The notes beneath the pieces are model-generated. The model was not told the origin of the DNA, did no database searches, and saw nothing but the letters and a program-made list of their open reading frames with translations. Positions 25,001 through 31,273 of a stretch of 31,273 nt of DNA are shown here, piece by piece. The DNA comes from an uncultured Acetatifactor sp. (lineage in GTDB: Bacteria; Bacillota; Clostridia; Lachnospirales; Lachnospiraceae), in assembly GCA_910580225.1 (NCBI GenBank), contig CAJTXE010000046.1, positions 1 to 31,273 of the forward strand, in the 5' to 3' direction. Both the position numbers and the translations under genes were made by a program. Numbering within the stretch: the first letter of the stretch is position 1; the number at the start of each line of letters is the position of its first letter.

Positions 25001-28000
25001 ATCAAATTGGTTCCCAGATACAGCTGATTCTCATTCTCTTTCCCTGAATCATAGCTGAAGCCTCCTACCAGGTACAGCTCATCTCCCACTGTAGCGTAAT
25101 CATTTCCGTCATAAATATCATCCACGCCGGATCCCAACCACCAGCGATTATGGTCTCCGGCATACCTGACCCTGTTCTGCATCGCTCCAGGAAGATTCAG
25201 TTCCAGTGTGCGCACTTCCCAGTCATCATCAGTAACCGACTGTAAAAAACCATTTTCTCCTTCTTTAAAGCAATCTCCGCTCTCCGTAGTACCTTGCAGA
25301 TTCTTTGCCTCCGCAGTGGTGGCAAAAGCGCCCGCTCCATAGTCCTTGATAATATCGTACTCCGGCCCCTCGGAACCTGTTTCGCTGTTCTTCCTATTAA
25401 AAGGCTGCAACAGCCAGATACCGCCGGAGGAAAAACAACCTATGTTGGATGTATACAGTTCCTGCCCGCCCGGAAGGTTCTTTTTGGGCATATGCTCCAG
25501 ATTGATGGAATAATCGCTGACGGTAATATGAATGGTGGTCCCTTCCTGGACAGCCTTCCATGTACCGCTGTCCCAACAGTCGCTTCCCTCTCTCTCCTCT
25601 TTATGTTCAAAATAAGGAGCCAGCTCCAGGCACCCGTTCCGGTCATAAAGCACACGGCCATCTGTATTGCTCTCTCCGTATCTTATCTCCCTGTTTTCCC
25701 CATAGCTCCACAGGAGAGGTGTATAGTTCCGCGTGGTATCAACCGTCCCGCCCTCCTCACTGGTAGATGTAGGCGTATAGACGGAGGATACATCCAGGTC
25801 AAAGCTGATAGGTCCCTGGGGCAGCTCGATTCCCTTCAGCCCCTTGGCCGGATTCTCGGCATTGTGCAGCTGGAGAGTAATGCCCAGTTTCATCAGACGT
25901 CCGGGAATGGGTGTATCAATATCGGTATTGGCCGCTATACTTCCGTATCTATCCATCCATTCTTCATCACCCTGGAAATCAAAGATTCCTCTGTAGCTGC
26001 TCTCGCTGTCCAGCTTGATATTGTATCTGGGGGCAGCCGTCACTGCGACCGGTTCTGCAACCACGGTCTTCTTCTCCATCACAGGCTGTCCGTCTGCCTC
26101 TCTATGATCTTCATTCCCGCATTCGCCCTCCCAGGTTCCCCCTTCCATGGCTGCGCTGATGATTGGGGCAATCGTCTCCCCGTTGTGCATGGCTCTCACA
26201 TAGATCGTCAGATTTTCGCCGAAATCACCGGGCACCACGGACCGACCCTCTGCGGTAGGCAGCAGACGCTTATAGCAGGTCAGCACCTGGCATCCCGTTT
26301 CCTTTCCGTCAATGATGCGCTGCTCCGTGGTAAGAACCGGCCCATAGCCCGAAGCAGTATCCATCCAGGTCATGGCGCTCTGGTCAAAAACTGCTTCTTC
26401 TTCCGTTTTGGGCAGCACAAATTCCAACTTCACCCTGGCATCACGATAAGTTTTTTTAATATCCCAGGATTTCATATTGACGTTGAAATTGTATGTCACC
26501 GAATCAAAGGTACGGACAATTTTGTCTTCCGATGTAGTGTCATTGCCCCGGTTCTCCGTCTCGTCAAATGGCGCAGTCCCTGTGATCATACTGGTGATAC
26601 GGATATCGTTCACATAGGCCTCATCCGGTCCCATCACCCCATTTTCCTCCAGCGTGACGCCGCTCAAAAGCCCTTCCAAGAGCATCAGATCGTCTGCCTC
26701 CACCACATACTGCTGCAGCTTCTCCCCCAAGGCCGTATATGCCTCCCAGGCTTCCGCAATCTGTTTCACCAGGACGATCATATATGCGGCATAGGAATCC
26801 TCGTCTTCCAATTCCGCCGTCTTCTGCATAATTTCTTCTTCTGAAGGCAGAGCAGTAATCAATTCATTTACTTTTACAATTTGCTCTTTTTCCTCGTCCG
26901 TCAGGAAACATTCCCCGGAATGGATGTGCTCCTCTATTTCGCAGACTTCATTTCCGTCCTTGTCAAAGCAGTCTTCCATGTGAGTATGTTCTGTTTTCCC
27001 GCAGTATGTCGGCGCTTCCGGGATGATATCCAACTGGGTATCCGGGTTCTCCTCTGTCCATTCCGCCAGTGCGGCTTCCAGCTCCGTCAGCTTCTCCCTG
27101 TCAATGACATGGCTTTTGCCTTCTTCGGCTACTGCATCATAAGCGCTCCTGGCCTTTTCGCATGTTTCCGCTGCTATCTTTAAACGTTCCGTATATGCGT
27201 CTGTATTTTCTTCATATATTTCCAGTTCCTTCCGGATTTCTTCCGCAGCAGGGAGATCCGCAATCCATATGTTCGCTTTTTCAATGGCCGCCTGTACTTC
27301 TTCTGTTATCCCCGGAATCCGGAAGCAGTCGTCCTCATGGATATGTTCCTCTTTTTTACAATTCCGGGTAAGACTGCCGTTTTCATCGCAGCAGCCCTCT
27401 ATTTCCATATGCAGATGGGATTCCTTCCCACAGTAAACGGAACGTTCCAGAAAACTGTTTTCCATCTCCCTGTAAAATCTCATCAGCTCAAGCAGCTCTT
27501 CCATGCCTTCTGTCTGTGTGCGCTGCTCTGCAGTCAGCTCCATCCAGGCCCTGCAGGCTTCCCGCATCCAGGCGCCCAACTGTCCCAAATACTGATACCA
27601 GACTTCGCGGTTTCCCGCATTTTCTGCCAGCTGTTTCTCTATCTCTGCCTGCTGCGGTATTGCGGCAATGAGCTGATTCACGACATCAATTCGTTCCGCC
27701 TCCTGAAGGGAATCTGCGTCTGAATTCTCCTCTTCCATGCCCTGATCGGAATCTGCATCTGTGCCGTCCGGTTTCTGGACATTATCTACGTCTGTTCCAT
27801 TCCCTTCCGCCCCTTGAGAGATACCGCCTGTACTGTCGTCCTCCATCGTGCCCTTGACAGCATCTGCCGCTTTGTCATCCTGTGGAGCATGGGATCCCGT
27901 ATTTCCTCCTTCAGCCGTTCCCTCTCCGTTGTCTGTTCCGATCTCCTGGCTGCCGCCTGCTTCCGTTCCTTCTCCGCTTCCTGCCGATACACTCTCCCGA

Positions 28001-28485
28001 ACAGCATCACCTGATTGCTGTACATTGTCCTCGGTTTTATTTTCGTCCATATGTTCTTCCTGTCCGCAGATCAGGACGCGGTCATAACACCCTTCCGTAT
28101 GGATGTGGGATTCAGCGGTTTCTTCCACCCCATGGCAGCTGTCCATATGAGCATGCCCTTCCTGCTCCTCCAGACCGCAGACCATGGTACCGTCCTCCGC
28201 ACAGCAATCCCGGGTATGGGTATGGCCTTCCCTTTCCGGTATGGTACAGATCAGAATCTGCTCTCCTGTCCCTCCAATGTCCTCCTCCATTCCGCAGACC
28301 AAAAGCCTCTCATAACAGCTGTCACTATGTTCGTGAATATTGCCCCCGCTCCTCTGCCCTCCCTCTGTTTCCTCGGCACTAGCCCGATAAGAAGAACTGC
28401 CGGAAAACGCCATGCAGGCCACAAGCAGTATGCTGACAATCCGCTGTGTATTCTTTCTGTATTTCCTATGTCTATGGAGTTTCAT
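22093..28485 (-). CDS. Giant LPSTG surface adhesin / putative pilus tip protein
   Basis: This ~2130-residue exported protein has a signal peptide (about 1-37). Residues 50-146 and two later blocks hold His/Cys units. An acidic low-complexity linker spans 150-262. Three helical modules lie at about 264-345, 395-478 and 534-610, alternating with His/Cys units. A long beta-rich region (about 640-1700) includes a DUF11-like segment (VIYFNNNAETEAELAIMDTM). An SdrD-B-like domain (LEGLVWMDYDRDGIQGGG) starts near 1752, and a final CnaB/SpaA domain near 1935 has an IIETKAPQGYTL E-box. LPSTG is at 2087-2091, followed by a TM helix and basic tail. Its position before the backbone pilin and its size suggest a tip adhesin. 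I chose the ATG at 28485 after GGGAGGGC; an ATG 21 nt upstream overlaps the preceding stop (ATGA) but has a weak RBS. Confidence 0.88.
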   Translation of the reverse strand: MKLHRHRKYRKNTQRIVSILLVACMAFSGSSSYRASAEETEGGQRSGGNIHEHSDSCYERLLVCGMEEDIGGTGEQILICTIPEREGHTHTRDCCAEDGTMVCGLEEQEGHAHMDSCHGVEETAESHIHTEGCYDRVLICGQEEHMDENKTEDNVQQSGDAVRESVSAGSGEGTEAGGSQEIGTDNGEGTAEGGNTGSHAPQDDKAADAVKGTMEDDSTGGISQGAEGNGTDVDNVQKPDGTDADSDQGMEEENSDADSLQEAERIDVVNQLIAAIPQQAEIEKQLAENAGNREVWYQYLGQLGAWMREACRAWMELTAEQRTQTEGMEELLELMRFYREMENSFLERSVYCGKESHLHMEIEGCCDENGSLTRNCKKEEHIHEDDCFRIPGITEEVQAAIEKANIWIADLPAAEEIRKELEIYEENTDAYTERLKIAAETCEKARSAYDAVAEEGKSHVIDREKLTELEAALAEWTEENPDTQLDIIPEAPTYCGKTEHTHMEDCFDKDGNEVCEIEEHIHSGECFLTDEEKEQIVKVNELITALPSEEEIMQKTAELEDEDSYAAYMIVLVKQIAEAWEAYTALGEKLQQYVVEADDLMLLEGLLSGVTLEENGVMGPDEAYVNDIRITSMITGTAPFDETENRGNDTTSEDKIVRTFDSVTYNFNVNMKSWDIKKTYRDARVKLEFVLPKTEEEAVFDQSAMTWMDTASGYGPVLTTEQRIIDGKETGCQVLTCYKRLLPTAEGRSVVPGDFGENLTIYVRAMHNGETIAPIISAAMEGGTWEGECGNEDHREADGQPVMEKKTVVAEPVAVTAAPRYNIKLDSESSYRGIFDFQGDEEWMDRYGSIAANTDIDTPIPGRLMKLGITLQLHNAENPAKGLKGIELPQGPISFDLDVSSVYTPTSTSEEGGTVDTTRNYTPLLWSYGENREIRYGESNTDGRVLYDRNGCLELAPYFEHKEEREGSDCWDSGTWKAVQEGTTIHITVSDYSINLEHMPKKNLPGGQELYTSNIGCFSSGGIWLLQPFNRKNSETGSEGPEYDIIKDYGAGAFATTAEAKNLQGTTESGDCFKEGENGFLQSVTDDDWEVRTLELNLPGAMQNRVRYAGDHNRWWLGSGVDDIYDGNDYATVGDELYLVGGFSYDSGKENENQLYLGTNLIRFYGNAIELTGEGASNLVDGASLNGHSGKSMEQWWLEDPTKENIRIYYAAKEDGTDWKDDWEMQHTHEDGLEFYDSLESIPAGKVCVGILTCFIGPGPAPETDTDSGSYYYYHQANVRENKDLAGESFALVSTSRVWTKEMFEQAGKELSDIGLGTEKEVNIPDWIMKANMLEDTHYKSANINGSTWYVREQYKEDGSGAKGTHNSEWEHWGDTLLVIGYRTSITKHLMQKAANGEEKQNFNLDTNQRVADFMLQPRTYYEKEGHYDYTADITIVDVLPKYMTYKPGTAYFGGKYEQAASSPDGGSKGNIVENTDEGAAFAQPVLTEPQVINNADGTQTLTWVVPDVKIGEPMAPVYYSVDIGDAGNPEKDVPVGSRELENTAYITAPEDLRDPLNTAEKHSKAGIAVNRGNASSFGKYTRQKVVEEDGEIDYVIYFNNNAETEAELAIMDTMPADGVNGSEFTGTYTFAEWKLDVEKCEADRLKIYYTFDREYENKTTIEVTKKEIEEGNWTAAAVHADGTIQIPEPPEGQQHPVAWAVIGQLGPTKSVYIDLKIRLDPGPSAPERDKSNYFVNLLSSGDTITITENPTVRRTLEGLVWMDYDRDGIQGGGEAEPRIDGVKVELLKLKEGVDSDGSSWNPEAEGSYENVCYPKTNTPIVIQTGQQISVRAEDIKEAVAYIPNNGEAGHYKFLDLPPGTFAVRFTDGSGETMISQLNPTKENAGPDEKDSDGIPAFGSDGKLTKTVILNLGMPRAEEMSVILYESKYHDSGFYPDTLMAVQKVDDEDTNLAGAVFTVLDDQGEPLVFTYKEGEGYYLKGYEKRTGSGTSDSTAESEETTELSVGDDGRLHIYNLLPGGYTIIETKAPQGYTLLGEPVEFTLKMDGTDSYIELHGQSESNSMVSLETEDGSHAVCLKVRNTAMYQLPSTGGSGTGAYTAAGVLLMTISAVYVFLRGRKREPETIYTVQQ
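26905..28338 (-). repeat. Eight H-x-H-x3-C protein repeats alternating with helical modules
   Basis: Within the adhesin the units HEHSDSCY, HTHTRDCC, HAHMDSCH, HIHTEGCY, HLHMEIEGCC, HIHEDDCF, HTHMEDCF and HIHSGECF fit H-x-H-x3-C, one with a 2-residue insertion. Most follow a C-x-x-E-E-like element (CGMEE, CGLEE, CGQEE, CKKEE, CEIEE). Three helical modules share V..LI..LP...EI near their start and L..LE..L near their end. Confidence 0.8.
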
Positions 28486-28502
28486 CTGTTTCGCCCTCCC
28501 TT

Positions 28503-28880
28503 TCATTCCGCAAGAATTTCATCAATCAGCTGGATCAGTTCCAGAACGCTTCTGAACACGGCCTCCTGGTCCTCATCCTGCCACACCAGTTTTCCCTGCC
28601 AGGTGTAATGTTCCCGGAACAGAATCTGTATACGAAAAGCCGCCATCCGGCTTCCGCCCTCTTCCCCTGCCACCAGCGGCAGCGGACTGCCCGGACAGTA
28701 CTCCATGTCAAGCAATGCATCCAACATCAATATCAGCTGTGCCAGGCTCTGAATCCTGACTGCCTTCCCTTCCAACCTGGGATGCTGCAGATAAGCATCC
28801 ATGATCCCGCTGCGGTAGGACGTTACGGTAACAAACGCCTCCCGGCTTTGGCAGGGGAGCATTTTCCCACATAACATCAT
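28503..28880 (-). CDS. Unknown protein coupled to the adhesin gene
   Basis: This is a 125-residue protein I do not recognise. It has no signal peptide or membrane helix. The first half contains VTVTSYRSGIMDAYLQ, followed by a leucine-rich helix (LAQLILMLDALLDMEYCPG), a central beta stretch (FRIQILFREHYTWQGKLVW) and a C-terminal amphipathic helix (VFRSVLELIQLIDEIL). It is likely cytoplasmic. I chose the ATG at 28880 because AGGTGG precedes it at 5 nt; a GTG at 28889 is also in frame. Its stop lies just before the giant adhesin, so it is probably translated with it. It could be an export chaperone or regulator of the pilus locus, but nothing in the sequence proves this. Confidence 0.7.
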   Translation of the reverse strand: MMLCGKMLPCQSREAFVTVTSYRSGIMDAYLQHPRLEGKAVRIQSLAQLILMLDALLDMEYCPGSPLPLVAGEEGGSRMAAFRIQILFREHYTWQGKLVWQDEDQEAVFRSVLELIQLIDEILAE

Positions 28881-29031
28881 ATCCGCCACCTCTCTTTATC
28901 TGTATCTATACTTTATCAGCCTGCTGTTTACAGGCCGTTTATTTCCTCTGAAATCAAGGCACAAATTTCCGTCTTTTCCGATCTTGCATCCCATTCTGTG
29001 AAATCCTCCCGGGCCGTTTGTCCTGCCGGCT

Positions 29032-30246
29032 TTATCCTGTCCGCTGCCGGGCTCCATTTCCGTCGTCACCTCTCCTGCGCCGCAGATCCGCCACCTGAAA
29101 AGAAAGTTGGGCGCCGGAATGGCGGTATGTCCTGTGAAAGGCACAGTCAATCCGTCCGAAGACCAGGCGGGCATTCTCCTCATCGGCGCCTGTGAGCATG
29201 ACCACATAAGACCCCGCTTCCAGCCTGGCGATGGGATCCCCCGTCCGCAGTTTTTCCAGCAGAATCCGTTCCAATCTCCTGCTGTCTGTGGTGGGTACGG
29301 CACCGCTGTCCAGGCTGATCACCATCAGAGATGATGGCTGCCCGGAACGTTCCATATGCCGCCTCTCCAGGGCAACGATGCTCTGGAAGGTTCCAAATGT
29401 ACAGAAAAAAGCATGAGAATGCTCTTCCATCTCACAGACAAGACTTAAAATATCCTTTTCCTCGGGATTATTTTTCATAAGTCCCTCTGCCAGAAGATAG
29501 AGCTGTTCGATCCGCTCCGTGGGCGGCATCTCATATTCCTCCAGCATTCTGTCCCGGAAAATCCGGTATCTTTCCACCGCCTGTCCGGGCTGTCCCAACG
29601 CAATGAGGGCCTGCATATGATACGCCGTGAAATCCTCCTGTCCAAAATCCACCCCATAGGCCTGACTGCAGACCGAAATCAGTTCCATCCACTGTTCTTT
29701 CTTATACAATCTGGGAAGCACCGCCCGGCAGGCATCCAGATAAAGAGTCCGGTAATACTGCCGCAGTGTCCTGGCCCACTCGGAATCGTTTCCAGCCAGA
29801 AAGTCCCCTTTGTACAGTTCTATGGCACGGGCAAGCTGTCCGCAGTATGCTTCCTCCGGCAGTCCCCTGGCTTTCAGACACAGTTCTTCAAACTGTTCAG
29901 CATCTATTTGAATATGAATTTCCGTACTCCATCTGTAGCAGCTCTGCAGAGTGACCAACAATTTATTCCCTTCCGGATACAGTACCTTCAGCAGATTCCG
30001 GGTCTTGAACAGCATATTCCGCAGCAGACTGGCAGGGTCGCTGCTGTCCGCCCAAAACTGTCCGATCAGTTCCTCTGAAGAAATATTCCGCCCGTGGTTT
30101 ACAATAAAATATTGCAGAAAGGACAGGGTCTTTCGCCCCGTCTTTTCCATGAGCGCGCTGTTTGCCGTCTTTTCTTCCTCCGTATGTCCGCAGGAAAACT
30201 CTCCCAGCAGACTAAAATACAAAACTTTCCCTTCTTCCCTTTCCAT
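29032..30246 (-). CDS. SARP/BTAD-type regulator with degenerate GGDEF-like C-terminus
   Basis: This 404-residue putative activator has an OmpR/SARP-like winged helix at about 8-110 (LLGEFSCG, GRKTLSFLQYFIVN, ISSEELIGQFW, LLRNMLFKTRNLLK). A bacterial transcriptional activation domain follows at about 112-255 (IDAEQFEELC, LYKGDFLAGNDSEWA, YHMQALIALGQPGQAVERY). The last ~110 residues resemble a nucleotide-cyclase/GGDEF fold: LMVISLDSG would be the metal-Asp strand, and LRTGDPIARLEAGSYVVML aligns with the usual R.gD.iaRlGGDEFvvll. Glu-Ala-Gly-Ser-Tyr replaces GGDEF, so diguanylate cyclase activity is unlikely. It lies 44 nt after the AP2 gene and just before the pilus genes, which it probably controls. 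Confidence 0.85.
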   Translation of the reverse strand: MEREEGKVLYFSLLGEFSCGHTEEEKTANSALMEKTGRKTLSFLQYFIVNHGRNISSEELIGQFWADSSDPASLLRNMLFKTRNLLKVLYPEGNKLLVTLQSCYRWSTEIHIQIDAEQFEELCLKARGLPEEAYCGQLARAIELYKGDFLAGNDSEWARTLRQYYRTLYLDACRAVLPRLYKKEQWMELISVCSQAYGVDFGQEDFTAYHMQALIALGQPGQAVERYRIFRDRMLEEYEMPPTERIEQLYLLAEGLMKNNPEEKDILSLVCEMEEHSHAFFCTFGTFQSIVALERRHMERSGQPSSLMVISLDSGAVPTTDSRRLERILLEKLRTGDPIARLEAGSYVVMLTGADEENARLVFGRIDCAFHRTYRHSGAQLSFQVADLRRRRGDDGNGARQRTG

Positions 30247-30290
30247 TTGCCAACCCCCCGCAGCCGACCGGAAGGAAGCTTGCGCTCCTT

Positions 30291-31151
30291 TCAGCCTTCC
30301 TTCCGGTCCCCTCCTTCCTTCGAAGTGTCCTCCGTGCTGCCTGTGTTCCCTACTCGTTCCAGAAATTCGTCGTAGATTTCCTCTCCCGCCTGTCTGGCCC
30401 TGACCGCGTTCTCCAGTTCCCGGAAGGCCCCCAGGTATTTTGTCCTGCCCTGGAAGGTGATCTGGGCTACCCAGCGGTTTCTCCTTTTGTCATAATACAC
30501 ACCGTTATATCCGCTTGTATTGGATTTGATCAGCCGTCCGCTTTTCACGGCCTGGAGCATGGTGACGGAAGTTCCCTCTATCAGTTTCAGGTTCTCCCGA
30601 TAGGTCACGGCCTGCAGGCAGCCGCAGCTTCTGGTCTTGCCTGACTGGAGCAGCGTCTGTCCCACCACAGTCTCTTTTCCGCAGTCGCAAGTGCATCTCC
30701 AACGGTGCATTCCGGCCTCTTTTCCCGCGTACTCCAATACTGTCAATCTGCCGAAACGCCGTCCCGCAAAGTCCTTCAGAGGAGGGTGGCTTAAGCAGCC
30801 GCAGCTCTTCCGGTTTCCTGCCATCAGCTGTCCCAGTTCCGCCAGTACCTCCCTGCCGCAGTCACAGCGGCAGCGCCACACCACACTCCCCCTGGGCCCA
30901 CGTTCCCGGGTGGGTTCCAACGCAATCAGCATCCCAAAGCGTTCTCCCCTGATATCCCGCTGTCCGGGCCGCAGAGCACCGCTGCAGCCACAGTCTCTGA
31001 TGCTGCCTCTTAACAGGGTGCGCGTATCCGTCAGGATCTCTCCTCCGCAGTCACAGCGGCATTTCCAGACCATATATCCGCCCTTTCTCTGGTCCGTGGA
31101 GTCCTCTATTGTCAGTTTCCCAAATCTGTCTCCCATTTTTACTCTGCTCAA
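30291..31151 (-). CDS. AP2-domain protein with three CxCxC zinc-ribbon-like repeats
   Basis: This 286-residue putative DNA-binding protein has three tandem ~50-residue repeats (about 7-56, 69-119 and 130-179). Each has G-x-R-F-G-x-L near its start, W-[KR]-C-x-C-D-C-G in the middle and a C-G-C at the end (Cys31/33/35/54/56, 94/96/98/117/119, 153/155/157/176/178). After a basic linker comes an AP2-like domain at about 211-262 (SGYNGVYYDKRRNRWVAQI, RTKYLGAF, ENAVRARQAGEEIY). Bacterial AP2 domains often sit in phage HNH endonucleases; no HNH motif is present here. The TTG at 31151 follows AGAGGGGATTTC; an ATG at 31136 is an alternative start. It is the first gene of the array visible in the window. 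Confidence 0.82.
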   Translation of the reverse strand: MSRVKMGDRFGKLTIEDSTDQRKGGYMVWKCRCDCGGEILTDTRTLLRGSIRDCGCSGALRPGQRDIRGERFGMLIALEPTRERGPRGSVVWRCRCDCGREVLAELGQLMAGNRKSCGCLSHPPLKDFAGRRFGRLTVLEYAGKEAGMHRWRCTCDCGKETVVGQTLLQSGKTRSCGCLQAVTYRENLKLIEGTSVTMLQAVKSGRLIKSNTSGYNGVYYDKRRNRWVAQITFQGRTKYLGAFRELENAVRARQAGEEIYDEFLERVGNTGSTEDTSKEGGDRKEG

Positions 31152-31212
31152 GAAATCCCCTCTTTCTCCAGGAGCGTTCCACCACCTGGCTCCCTTTCCG
31201 AATCATCACGAA

Positions 31213-31243
31213 AATGACGCAAAGGATAGTACTTTGCGTCATT
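31213..31243 (-). repeat. Perfect 12-bp inverted repeat upstream of the AP2 gene
   Basis: AATGACGCAAAG (31213-31224) and CTTTGCGTCATT (31232-31243) are exact complements with a 7-nt spacer. It lies 62 bp before the AP2 gene start. On the minus strand TTTTCG follows, so it could terminate an upstream gene outside the window. It could equally be an operator for a dimeric regulator. Confidence 0.6.
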
Positions 31244-31273
31244 GGGCGTAGGAAACCATGCTTCTCTGATTCC

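Noticed and set aside
25294..26844. Long plus-strand reading frame (516 codons) opposite the adhesin gene
   Set aside because: It is antisense to a domain-rich, signal-peptide and LPSTG-bearing gene. It has no start-site support, and its composition is that of a reverse-complement shadow.
28896..29303. Minus-strand frame of 135 codons overlapping the end of the SARP-type gene
   Set aside because: Most of it overlaps the 404-residue regulator in another frame. No RBS or recognisable motif is present.
1..31273. CRISPR arrays, insertion sequences or transposase genes
   Set aside because: I found no regularly spaced repeats, transposase motifs or terminal inverted repeats on either strand, even around the accessory surface locus.

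Overview
The window looks like a chromosomal segment from a gut-type Lachnospiraceae (Clostridium cluster XIVa) bacterium. The reasons are a moderate GC content, strong AGGAGG-type ribosome binding sites, an FMN-riboswitch-controlled ribU, a TsaB/TsaE/TsaD plus RNase Z housekeeping neighbourhood, and large SpaA-type surface proteins with LPSTG anchors. Genus and species cannot be fixed from the sequence alone. Nearly every gene is on the minus strand; ribU is the only clear plus-strand gene.

Region 1 (1-6704) is housekeeping. Reading in the direction of transcription (right to left): a YcxB-like membrane protein, tsaE, tsaB, rimI, a small zinc-ribbon protein, RNase Z, a single-pass membrane protein, tsaD and ispD. 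Two tRNA-Ser genes (UGA, then GGA) follow behind their own consensus promoter. TsaB, TsaE and TsaD make the t6A modification of tRNA, RNase Z matures tRNA 3' ends, and IspD belongs to the MEP isoprenoid pathway.

Region 2 (6705-12405) is transport. Two divergent consensus promoters lie at 6744-6823. The rightward one drives an FMN riboswitch with a terminator, then the riboflavin transporter subunit RibU. Converging on ribU is a MarR-type regulator followed by two ABC exporter half-transporters that look like a heterodimer. Tandem TGTTAG-N4-CTAACA palindromes, 20 bp apart, sit on the marR promoter, which implies autoregulation.

Region 3 (12506-31151) is a large accessory cell-surface locus read leftward. 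It starts with two putative regulators: a protein with three CxCxC/CGC modules and an AP2 domain, and a SARP/BTAD-type activator with a C-terminal domain resembling a catalytically dead GGDEF. Next come a small unknown gene, a ~2130-residue LPSTG adhesin or tip protein, a 609-residue LPSTG pilin backbone, two tandem class C-type sortases and an unanchored CnaB-like protein. Then come two TasA/camelysin-like SipW-type exported proteins, two membrane-anchored surface proteins (one with a PPKTS sorting-like signal, one MucBP-like), and a SipW-type signal peptidase. A terminator closes the array.

The main point of interest is this last locus. It places a sortase-polymerised pilus and a SipW/TasA-like extracellular fibre module in one co-directional array with 4-bp start/stop overlaps, under what look like two unusual regulators. 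The adhesin also carries eight H-x-H-x3-C units alternating with helical modules.
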